Shown here in pieces: positions 17,963 through 25,369 of a stretch of DNA of 40,148 bases. The notes under the pieces were generated by a model. It ran no database searches. It was not told where the DNA came from and saw only the letters and a list, made by a program, of their open reading frames with translations. This stretch comes from an uncultured Hyphomicrobiales bacterium (GTDB lineage Bacteria; Pseudomonadota; Alphaproteobacteria; Rhizobiales; Beijerinckiaceae): positions 1 through 40,148 of the forward strand of contig CAIJVU010000023.1 of assembly GCA_903824185.1 (NCBI GenBank), written 5' to 3'. Position 1 is the first letter of the stretch; every line of letters starts with the position of its first letter. The position numbers and the translations under genes were made by a program.

Positions 17963-18110
17963 GATTTATGAGCCGCCTCTCGATGCGGCAGTCGTGATGA
18001 AGGCCCGTATTGACCAGCAAAACAACGTTGGGGCGTCATGCTACCATACGCCCGAGGCCACCAGTTAACGGTCGGAAAATGAAGGAAAACGGCTAAAAAG
18101 TCAATGCAAT
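17963..18110 (-). promoter_or_regulatory. Helicase leader region with two hairpins
   Basis: This 148-base gap upstream of the helicase holds two dyads. GCCGC/GCGGC lies at 17972-17989 with the only purine-rich ribosome-site-like stretch (minus strand GAGAGG) in or beside its loop. GGGCGT-c-ATG/CAT-ACGCCC lies at 18031-18053, a 9-bp stem with one bulge and a 4-base loop. The second has no T-run and is not a good terminator for the upstream cytochrome gene. Confidence 0.35.
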
Positions 18111-18683
18111 TCAGGACAAGTCGCCTGAAGAGACCTTCTTGGCCGGCATCATCCGTAATAAAATGCCATCTTTACGCACATAATGGTGAAAAAGAGCCAA
18201 AAAGGCATGACAACCCGCCAAAACCAGTAAAGTCCAGGCCGCCAATTCATGGATTTCCTTGAAAAACCGCGCAATGGTTCTATCCGTTTCAAGGGGGGAG
18301 GACACAACAAAGACGCCGAAATCGATTCCTCGTCCACGGTAAAAGGCTGTCACAAGGCCGACAATCGGGATCAAAGCCATCAAGCCATAAAGCAAAGCAT
18401 GCACAATCTGTGACGCATATTTGGTATGTGCATGCATGTCCGATGGCAAAGGCGGTGTGCCTATCCATAGCCGCCAGACCAATCGGACCAGCAACAATAA
18501 AAGCACCAAAGAGCCAATGACAAAATGGATATTGACCCAAAAGGGTTTGATTGTTTTCGGTAATTCATCGAGAATAAAGGCGACGCCGAAAGCAATAGAA
18601 ATCATTAAAAACATCAACCAATGCAAGAAGATAGAGATCAAATTATAACGCTCTACATGAACAGTCTTCATTTCTTCGGACAT
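18111..18683 (-). CDS. Cytochrome b561 family protein
   Basis: A small inner-membrane di-haem b-type cytochrome that probably exchanges electrons with the quinone pool. The 190-residue protein has four predicted membrane helices (starting near residues 15, 50, 93 and 148). Four histidines in helix-associated positions fit haem ligation: H21 (LHW), H53 (NIHF), H145 (EIHELAAW) and H159 (GCHAF). Length and spacing match the bacterial b561 family (CybB-like). The ATG at 18683 was preferred over the adjacent TTG. It is monocistronic-looking and lies downstream of parE on the same strand after a 107-base gap. The electron donor and acceptor are unknown. Confidence 0.88.
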   Translation of the reverse strand: MSEEMKTVHVERYNLISIFLHWLMFLMISIAFGVAFILDELPKTIKPFWVNIHFVIGSLVLLLLLVRLVWRLWIGTPPLPSDMHAHTKYASQIVHALLYGLMALIPIVGLVTAFYRGRGIDFGVFVVSSPLETDRTIARFFKEIHELAAWTLLVLAGCHAFLALFHHYVRKDGILLRMMPAKKVSSGDLS

Positions 18684-18790
18684 CAAAAATCTCGTCTTTC
18701 AGGTTAATCCGTTAAGCAGACAAAAATCCGCTCGCGCCATTGATCAACTAGCGTTTGAAAACAACAGAAATGTGGCAGCGTGTCGAAGAC

Positions 18791-20863
18791 TTACAAATCA
18801 ACGAGATCTTCAGCAAAAGCGGCACGTTCCTGAATGAAATTAAAGCGGGCTTCCGGCTTATTGCCCATCAAGCGTTCCACTGCGGCATTTGTATCAAGCC
18901 GCTCTTCGCTTTCAACGACAACCCGCAATAAAATCCGCTTTGAAGGATCCATCGTGGTTTCCTTCAACTGCGCCGGCATCATTTCACCCAAGCCTTTGAA
19001 GCGGCCAATTTCGACATTGGTTTTGCCTTTAAAGGCAGTGGCCAATAATTTGTCTTTGTGGCGATCATCCTGCGCATAAAGGGTTTTTCCGCCATAAGTC
19101 AGGCGATAAAGGGGAGGGACAGCCAAATATAAATGCCCCTGATCAATCAAGCGCGGCATTTGCTGATAGAAAAATGTAATCAACAATGATGCAATATGGG
19201 CGCCGTCAACATCCGCGTCGGTCATGATGATGACGCGATCATAACGCAGATCTTCCTCGCGATAATGGCTCCCAGAGCCACATCCCAAAGCTTGCAAAAG
19301 ATCCTGCAATTGTTGGTTGGCATTCATTTTATCCCGGGTGGCGGATGCCACGTTCAGGATCTTGCCACGCAGAGGCAAAATCGCCTGATTGGACCGATTG
19401 CGGGCCTGTTTCGCGGATCCACCGGCAGAATCACCTTCGACGATGAAGATTTCCGATCCCTTAGTGCCCGCAGCCGAACAATCCGCCAGCTTTCCGGGCA
19501 ATCGTAATTTGCGGACCGCCGTTTTGCGCTGCACTTCCTTTTCAGCACGGCGACGCAAACGATCATCCGCACGCTCAACCGCCCAATCAATCAAGCGCAA
19601 AGCCTGTGAGGGGGCCGCCGCCAGCCAATGGTCAAAGGCGTCACGCATGCTGTTTTCAACAATACGAGTGGCTTCGGCCGTGGCTAATTTATCTTTGGTT
19701 TGTCCTTGAAATTCAGGCTCGCGGATAAAGACAGACAGCATGCCTGCCGCGGTCAACATCACATCATCAGCGGTGATATTGGCCACACGCTTGGATTGGT
19801 TGATCCGCTCGGCATGGTCGCGCAAGCCGCGTAAAAGCGCTTGCCGCAATCCCTGTTCATGCGTTCCACCTTCGGGGGTCGGGATGGTGTTGCAGTAAGA
19901 ATGGGTAAAACCGTCTTCGCCTTCACCCAGCCACGAAACAGCCCATTCAAGGGAGCCATGGCCTCCGTCTTTTTCAATTTTTCCGGAAAAAATCTGTTCG
20001 ACAACGGTGTTTTTACCCTCGATTTCTCGCGCCAGATAATCGCGCAAACCACCGGGAAAACGAAAACTCGCTTGCGAAGGAACATCCGTGCCCGCAACCA
20101 ATTTGGGCTCACAGGACCAGCGGATCTCAACGCCACCAAAGAGATAGGCTTTCGAACGCGCCATCCGGAACAAACGACCGGGCTGGAAATGCGCAGCCTT
20201 GCCAAAAATCTGGTGATCGGGCTTGAAACGAACCTTGGTTCCGCGGCGATTGGCAATTCGGCCACAATTTTCAACCGGACCTTGGGCAATCCCGCGGGAA
20301 AAGACCTGCTTGTAAAGCTGCTGGCCGCGCGCCACTTCCACTTCACATAATTCCGATAACGCATTGACCACAGACACTCCGACACCGTGCAAGCCGCCGG
20401 ATGTCTCGTAGACTTTTGAGTCAAATTTACCACCCGCATGCAAGGTGGTCATAATCACTTCCAGTGCGGATTTTTTGGGGAATTTGGGATGCGGATCAAT
20501 CGGAATCCCGCGTCCGTTATCGGTCACGGACAAAAACCCGCCATCTTCCAGCTCAACCGTAATGACACTGGCATGGCCTGCAACGGCCTCATCCATCGCA
20601 TTATCAATCACTTCGGCGAACAAATGATGCAGTGCTTTTTCATCCGTACCGCCGATATACATGCCGGGGCGGCGGCGGACGGGCTCAAGCCCCTCAAGCA
20701 CTTCAATAGCAGAGGCGGTGTAACCAGCTTCACCAGGCGTTCCACCAACAGGTGATTTGCTCGATGCTTTGGCTTTCGGCTCATGCGCAGCGGTCTTTGC
20801 AGCGGCAGCGCGCGAACGACCAGACCCAGAGCCATCATCAAATAAATCCAATTTACCGGACAT
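18791..20863 (-). CDS. parE: DNA topoisomerase IV subunit B
   Basis: ParE is the ATPase subunit of topoisomerase IV, which unlinks daughter chromosomes. The 690-residue protein has the GHKL ATP site (EVIDNAMDEA, DNGRGIP, GGLHGVGVSVVNALS), the transducer region, and the TOPRIM motifs EGDSAGGSA and TDADVDGAHI. The end is the ParE-type C-terminal region (GRFKGLGEMMPAQLKETTMDP). ParE rather than GyrB is supported by the length and by the lack of a large TOPRIM insertion. A roughly 45-residue Ala/Ser/Lys-rich lead precedes the conserved part, as in other alphaproteobacterial ParE proteins. The ATG at 20863 was preferred over a TTG three codons upstream. The upstream gap is AT-rich. Confidence 0.93.
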   Translation of the reverse strand: MSGKLDLFDDGSGSGRSRAAAAKTAAHEPKAKASSKSPVGGTPGEAGYTASAIEVLEGLEPVRRRPGMYIGGTDEKALHHLFAEVIDNAMDEAVAGHASVITVELEDGGFLSVTDNGRGIPIDPHPKFPKKSALEVIMTTLHAGGKFDSKVYETSGGLHGVGVSVVNALSELCEVEVARGQQLYKQVFSRGIAQGPVENCGRIANRRGTKVRFKPDHQIFGKAAHFQPGRLFRMARSKAYLFGGVEIRWSCEPKLVAGTDVPSQASFRFPGGLRDYLAREIEGKNTVVEQIFSGKIEKDGGHGSLEWAVSWLGEGEDGFTHSYCNTIPTPEGGTHEQGLRQALLRGLRDHAERINQSKRVANITADDVMLTAAGMLSVFIREPEFQGQTKDKLATAEATRIVENSMRDAFDHWLAAAPSQALRLIDWAVERADDRLRRRAEKEVQRKTAVRKLRLPGKLADCSAAGTKGSEIFIVEGDSAGGSAKQARNRSNQAILPLRGKILNVASATRDKMNANQQLQDLLQALGCGSGSHYREEDLRYDRVIIMTDADVDGAHIASLLITFFYQQMPRLIDQGHLYLAVPPLYRLTYGGKTLYAQDDRHKDKLLATAFKGKTNVEIGRFKGLGEMMPAQLKETTMDPSKRILLRVVVESEERLDTNAAVERLMGNKPEARFNFIQERAAFAEDLVDL

Positions 20864-21311
20864 GCGGAGCAATTCTCAAAAACAGTGATTCGGAAGACCT
20901 GTAGATAGCACAGTTGGCGGGGGATGGTGAACAGACTGGAAACAGATCAAAGGCTTCATACACGACAACCGATGAGGCCGATGCTGGCAATCAGCAGCGC
21001 GTAGAGCAAGGACACATTTAAAACCAAGAGCCCAAACGAAGTGTGAAGATAACTTTATACATTAAAATATAAATACAATATACTGATAATAAACGATATA
21101 TTTTATTATAATGAATCCAACTTCAGAAGCGACGTGCTTTAAAACAAGCATATTTCATATTTTCTTTTTAGTTCCATAATATGTATTATACGAATAATAG
21201 ATTGGGTCTTAAATCCAAAGCCGCAAGACCTGCCTATCAATTCACCGAGTAAAATCATAGACTGGCAAAACACTCGGCGTGTCCAATTCATTAAAAAACC
21301 ATGAGGTTTCG
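20864..21311. other. AT-rich intergenic gap between divergent parE and mazG
   Basis: This 448-base stretch, the longest gene-free region of the window, has no credible protein gene. The core at about 21050-21210 is markedly AT-rich. It contains a perfect TATAAT on the plus strand (21107-21112), a TGCTT/AAGCA hairpin (21135-21150) followed by T-rich sequence, and AAAATATA/TATATTTT arms at 21064-21071 and 21097-21104. It presumably holds the promoters of both genes. A 19-codon hydrophobic minus-strand frame at 20956-21015 is treated as doubtful. Confidence 0.5.
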
Positions 21312-22139
21312 ATGCAACCCTCCCGATCGATTGAAGGTCTGATTGCCATCATGGCGGCTTTGCGCACCAAAGGCACTGGCTGCGCATGGGATCTTGAGCA
21401 GACTTTCGAAACCATTGCCCCTTATACAATCGAAGAGGCTTACGAGGTTACGGACGCTATCAAAAGATATGACATGTCAGATCTTTGTGATGAGTTAGGT
21501 GATCTTTTACTTCAGGTCGTTTTCCACGCCCGCATAGCGGAAGAATTAGGCCATTTTTCCTTCCCCGATATATGTGAGGCCATTACCCGCAAGCTGATCA
21601 GACGCCACCCGCATGTGTTTGGTGATGCCCGAAACCTGTCACCCGACGCCATCAAAGCGCTTTGGAACAAGATAAAAGCACAGGAAAAAGCAGACAAAGC
21701 GGCCCAATTGGCTCAAAAAGGCCTGGATAATCCGCAACAAGGATTACTCGATCATGTTCCCGTCACCCTGCCCGCATTAACGCAAGCGCTGAAATTACAA
21801 AAACAAGCGGCAAGTGTTGGATTTGACTGGAGCGACATTTCGCACGTCTTTGATAAATTGACTGAAGAAATTGACGAACTCAAACAGGCCATTGATCAAA
21901 AGGATCGCGTGTCCGCCCAAGAAGAAGTTGGGGATTTGTTATTTGTGGTCGCCAACCTAGCCCGAAAATTGGACACAGACCCCGAACAAGCCCTTCAAGC
22001 CTGCAATGATAAATTCCGCAGGCGCTTTGGCCACATCGAAAAGACATTGAAAGCGCGGCAGTGTAGATTGGAAGACGCCCATTTGGACGAAATGGAAGCT
22101 CTATGGGTTGAAGCAAAACATCAAGAAAAAATTACATAG
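21312..22139 (+). CDS. mazG: Nucleoside triphosphate pyrophosphohydrolase MazG
   Basis: MazG hydrolyses (d)NTPs to monophosphates and is linked to housecleaning of aberrant nucleotides and to the starvation response. The 275-residue protein has the tandem MazG layout. The N-terminal domain has GCAWDLEQT, EEAYEVTDAI and DELGDLLLQVVFHARIA. The C-terminal domain has KLTEEIDELKQAI and EEVGDLLFVVANLARKL, with the ExxE plus ExxD metal-binding pattern in both. The ATG at 21312 has GAGG about 5 bases upstream; the GTG at 21279 lacks a ribosome binding site. It converges on hflX with 21 bases between stops. Confidence 0.95.
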   Translation: MQPSRSIEGLIAIMAALRTKGTGCAWDLEQTFETIAPYTIEEAYEVTDAIKRYDMSDLCDELGDLLLQVVFHARIAEELGHFSFPDICEAITRKLIRRHPHVFGDARNLSPDAIKALWNKIKAQEKADKAAQLAQKGLDNPQQGLLDHVPVTLPALTQALKLQKQAASVGFDWSDISHVFDKLTEEIDELKQAIDQKDRVSAQEEVGDLLFVVANLARKLDTDPEQALQACNDKFRRRFGHIEKTLKARQCRLEDAHLDEMEALWVEAKHQEKIT

Positions 22140-22160
22140 CTTTGTTTTAAATATAAAAAT

Positions 22161-23570
22161 TTAGGATAGTTTGCGAGCCTGCGGTGCCCGTCTAGAAAGA
22201 TGCGCCGCCTTTTCATGCGGTAATCGTAATTGGATCTGCAAAGAACCGTCTTCTTGTTCTAACCGCGCGAGAACTTCTCCTTCACGATAGAGCCATGCAA
22301 GCAAATCCCCCGCATCAGGCGGAACTAACAATTCGTAAATTTCTTTTTTAATAGATAGCTTTAACTCAATTGTTTGAAGCAATTGTTCAATCCCCTCTCC
22401 TGTCAAAGCAGAGGTGAGATGGGGGGTGTTCTCGTGATCGCGCCCCAGCGCTATATTCGCAAGATTTGTTTTTTCATCCGTGCCAAGCTGATCGATTTTG
22501 TTCCATACTTCGATCAAACGGTCATGCTGATCAGGATCGATGCCCAAATCCCGCATAATCGCATTCACGTCTTCGCTCTGCGCCTCTGTATCGGAATGCG
22601 CCATATCACGAATATGCAAGACCAAATCAGCCTCGATCACATCTTCCAGCGTTGCCCGAAAAGCTGCGACCAATTGGGTCGGCAAATCAGAAATAAAGCC
22701 CACAGTGTCCGATAAAATCATGGGAGCACCGTGCGGCAATTTGACCACGCGGGCCGTCGGATCAAGGGTCGCAAACAACAAATCTTCAGCCATCACATCG
22801 GCTTGGGTTAGCCTGTTAAACAGACTGGATTTACCGGCATTGGTATAGCCTACCAAAGCCACAATCGGATATGGAGTGCGTGCACGCCCTGCCCTGTGCA
22901 GCCCCCGCGTCCGTTTGACGCTATCGAGATCTTGCTCCAGGCGATACATGCGGTCCTGAATGATCCGCCGGTCAGCCTCGATTTGGGTTTCGCCGGGCCC
23001 ACCGAGAAAGCCGAAACCGCCCCTTTGCCGCTCCAAATGGGTCCAAGAGCGTACAAGTCGGCTCTTCTGATAGGCCAAATGAGCCAATTCAACCTGCAAA
23101 CGCCCCTCTTTGGTGCGGGCCCGTCGGCCGAAAATTTCCAGAATCAATCCCGTGCGGTCAATGACTTTGGCCTTGAATGCCCGCTCCAGATTACGCTGCT
23201 GGACCGGTGACAAAGCGGTATCCATGATCACCAGATCAATCTCAGCGTCTTCAATGTCTTGGGCGAGCATCTCGACCTTGCCGGACCCCAGAAAGGTTGC
23301 GGGGGTCGGCTTGTCGATCATCACCAAAATGGATTGTGCGACATGCAAATCAATCGCAGCCGCAAGCCCCACGGCTTCGTCAAGACGCAATTCGGGATGG
23401 CGGCTATTGATCCTGATGTCTTCTCCCGGACGCGGTCTGATACGCGTCAGATAGGGGCCCACGACCAAAGTCCGCGTACCCGATGCAATGACTTTTTCAG
23501 GATCGGCTGACCGTTGAGGATCCGAAGACACACCCCGGATCCTGTTTGGTGCTTTTTTGTGATCTGTCAC
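22161..23570 (-). CDS. hflX: GTPase HflX (ribosome-associated)
   Basis: HflX is a GTPase that binds the large ribosomal subunit and splits stalled ribosomes under stress. The 469-residue protein has the HflX N-terminal domain (TFLGSGKVEMLAQDIED), the glycine-rich linker GGFGFLGGPGETQIEADRR, and G motifs GYTNAGKSS (G1), DTVGFISDLP (G3) and NKID (G4). About 30 residues precede the conserved part. The start is a GTG at 23570 with a weak, distant AAGG site that overlaps the end of hfq, from which it is separated by 15 bases. The hfq-hflX pairing is conserved across Proteobacteria and suggests co-transcription. Confidence 0.95.
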   Translation of the reverse strand: MTDHKKAPNRIRGVSSDPQRSADPEKVIASGTRTLVVGPYLTRIRPRPGEDIRINSRHPELRLDEAVGLAAAIDLHVAQSILVMIDKPTPATFLGSGKVEMLAQDIEDAEIDLVIMDTALSPVQQRNLERAFKAKVIDRTGLILEIFGRRARTKEGRLQVELAHLAYQKSRLVRSWTHLERQRGGFGFLGGPGETQIEADRRIIQDRMYRLEQDLDSVKRTRGLHRAGRARTPYPIVALVGYTNAGKSSLFNRLTQADVMAEDLLFATLDPTARVVKLPHGAPMILSDTVGFISDLPTQLVAAFRATLEDVIEADLVLHIRDMAHSDTEAQSEDVNAIMRDLGIDPDQHDRLIEVWNKIDQLGTDEKTNLANIALGRDHENTPHLTSALTGEGIEQLLQTIELKLSIKKEIYELLVPPDAGDLLAWLYREGEVLARLEQEDGSLQIQLRLPHEKAAHLSRRAPQARKLS

Positions 23571-23585
23571 AGGGATTTATAAGCC

Positions 23586-23837
23586 TTATGATGCAGATGC
23601 ATCTTCACCGGGCTCAAAAAGGGCCATTGGCGCACCGGGCATGATCGTGGAAATCGCATGCTTGTAAACAAGCTGCGAATGCCCGTCACGGCGCAATAAA
23701 ACACAGAAATTATCAAACCAGGTGACAACCCCTTGCAGTTTCACACCGTTCACCAGAAAAATCGTTAAAGGAATTTTATGCTTCCGAACATAGTTCAGGA
23801 AAGTATCTTGTAAGTTCTGCGCCCGTTCACCGGCCAT
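23586..23837 (-). CDS. hfq: RNA chaperone Hfq
   Basis: Hfq forms a hexameric ring that helps small RNAs pair with mRNAs. The 83-residue protein has the Sm1 motif ([21 protein letters not shown], with the proximal-face glutamine and the distal region) and the Sm2 motif [10 protein letters not shown]. The C-terminal tail after residue 70 is short and acidic, as in other alphaproteobacteria. The ATG at 23835-23837 is preceded by GAGGTG about 8 bases upstream. It is the first gene before hflX and lies 164 bases downstream of ntrX. Confidence 0.97.
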   Translation of the reverse strand: MAGERAQNLQDTFLNYVRKHKIPLTIFLVNGVKLQGVVTWFDNFCVLLRRDGHSQLVYKHAISTIMPGAPMALFEPGEDASAS

Positions 23838-24001
23838 CTTAACACCTCATTTTTTGCTGAAGATCACAGTCTTCAGAAGCGTCTATGCGCTATGATTGCA
23901 ACCAGATCAGTTTTAACGCCACAGAGTATAGTCTCACTTTTTGAAAGTGATATGGCAAGTGCTGCGAAAGCATCGATTGCATAAATAAGAGGCATGATTC
24001 A
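23838..24001 (-). promoter_or_regulatory. hfq upstream region with a perfect small dyad
   Basis: This 164-base gap separates ntrX from hfq. TCACTTT-ttg-AAAGTGA at 23934-23950 is a perfect 7-3-7 dyad. On the minus strand it is followed four bases later by TATACT (23925-23930), a fair -10 for hfq, so the dyad lies in its spacer/-35 zone. No T-run follows the hairpin, so it is a poor terminator for ntrX. Confidence 0.35.
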
Positions 24002-25369
24002 TCAATCGACCCCCAGACTTTTGAGTTTTCTATGCAAAGCCGAGCGCTCCATGCCGACAAATTCGGCTGTACGGGATATATTTCCGCCAAATCGTCCCAA
24101 TTGGGCAATCAAATATTCCCGTTCAAATAATTCACGGGCTTCACGAAGTGGTAAAGCAATCAGTTTTTCGCCGCCATCACCGCTGGGCAAGCTCGGCAAC
24201 ATGGCCCCGACATCGGGCGGCAGCAAATCTGCCGTGATTTCGTCATTCTCGGTGCCCGTATTCAAAATCATCAACCGCTCAACGGTATTGCGCAATTGCC
24301 GCATATTCCCCGGCCAATCATACGATTGCAGGACGGCCATGGCGTCATTGGTGATGATGCGCGGGGGCAAACCATCCCGCTCACCAAGCTGGGTAATAAA
24401 TTGCGAGATCAGCGCCGGAACATCTTCACGCCGTTCAGCCAGCGAGGGAACCCGCAACGGAAAAACATTCAAACGATGCAGCAAATCCTCGCGCAAACGC
24501 CCTTCTTCAATTTCATGCCCCATATCACGGGCGGTGGAGGAGATGATCCTCACATCTACCTGCACCTTGATGCTACCGCCAACCCGATTGAATGTTTGCT
24601 CCACCAAAACCCTGAGGATCTTGGATTGGGTGGCCAGCGGCATGTCACAAATTTCGTCAAGATAAAGCGTTCCATTATGGGCTTCTTCAAGCGCGCCGAT
24701 CTTGTTGATCCGACCGTCTTTGTCTTCGATCCCGAACAAAGCGGCTTCCACTGTATCAGGATTCATGGTCGCGGCATTGATCACCACAAAGGGCGAACCG
24801 GATCGGGTTGACTGCGCATGAATTTGGCGCGCAACCCATTCTTTGCCAGAACCCGGAGGGCCCGCAATCAACACACGGGCATTGGTCGCCGCCACTTTTT
24901 CGATCATCTGGCGCAATTGATTGGTCGCGGCACAATGCCCGATCAGCTCGCCGGTCTGCGTATTGCGTGTTTTTAATTCGCGGACTTCACGCCGTAATTT
25001 GGAGGTCTCGATGGCTCGTTCTGCCACCAATAAAAGCCGGTCGGCCTTGAACGGTTTTTCAATAAAATCATAGGCCCCGCGCTTGATCGCGGATACGGCG
25101 GTTTCGATATTGCCATGGCCTGAAATCATCACCACAGGTAAATCGGCATGTTGCTCTTTGATCACATCGAGCAATTGTAACCCATCCAAGCGCGAGCCTT
25201 GGATCCAGATATCCAGAAAAACCAGAGAGGGCCGTCGTGTGGCAATTTCTTGCAAAGCCGCATCGGCATTGGCGGCCGTGCGGGCTTGGTGGCCTTCATC
25301 TTCCAGAATGCCGGCGACAAGATCGCGAATATCGGCCTCGTCATCGATAATGAGAATATCGGCACTCAT
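24002..25369 (-). CDS. ntrX: Nitrogen regulation response regulator NtrX
   Basis: NtrX is the response regulator of the NtrYX system, linked to nitrogen and redox control and to envelope traits in alphaproteobacteria. The 455-residue protein has a receiver domain (phospho-aspartate D53 in LVFLDIW), an AAA+ domain with Walker A GPPGSGKEW and Walker B GTLYLDEI, and a C-terminal Fis-type helix-turn-helix (NISRTAEFVGMERSALHRKL). The sigma54-contacting GAFTGA loop is absent: the segment reads FGIEDKDGRINKIGALEEA. This is the normal NtrX form and suggests it does not activate sigma54 in the classic way. Its start overlaps the ntrY stop by 4 bases (ATGA), indicating translational coupling. Confidence 0.95.
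   Translation of the reverse strand: MSADILIIDDEADIRDLVAGILEDEGHQARTAANADAALQEIATRRPSLVFLDIWIQGSRLDGLQLLDVIKEQHADLPVVMISGHGNIETAVSAIKRGAYDFIEKPFKADRLLLVAERAIETSKLRREVRELKTRNTQTGELIGHCAATNQLRQMIEKVAATNARVLIAGPPGSGKEWVARQIHAQSTRSGSPFVVINAATMNPDTVEAALFGIEDKDGRINKIGALEEAHNGTLYLDEICDMPLATQSKILRVLVEQTFNRVGGSIKVQVDVRIISSTARDMGHEIEEGRLREDLLHRLNVFPLRVPSLAERREDVPALISQFITQLGERDGLPPRIITNDAMAVLQSYDWPGNMRQLRNTVERLMILNTGTENDEITADLLPPDVGAMLPSLPSGDGGEKLIALPLREARELFEREYLIAQLGRFGGNISRTAEFVGMERSALHRKLKSLGVD

Noticed and set aside
23951-23966. Sigma54-type promoter (TGGCA...GC) near hfq
   Set aside because: The GG-to-GC spacing is 8 rather than 10 bases and the strand points towards ntrX, not hfq.
24002-25369. 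NtrX read as a damaged sigma54 activator because GAFTGA is missing
   Set aside because: Lack of the loop is the normal state of the NtrX family; Walker motifs and the helix-turn-helix are intact.
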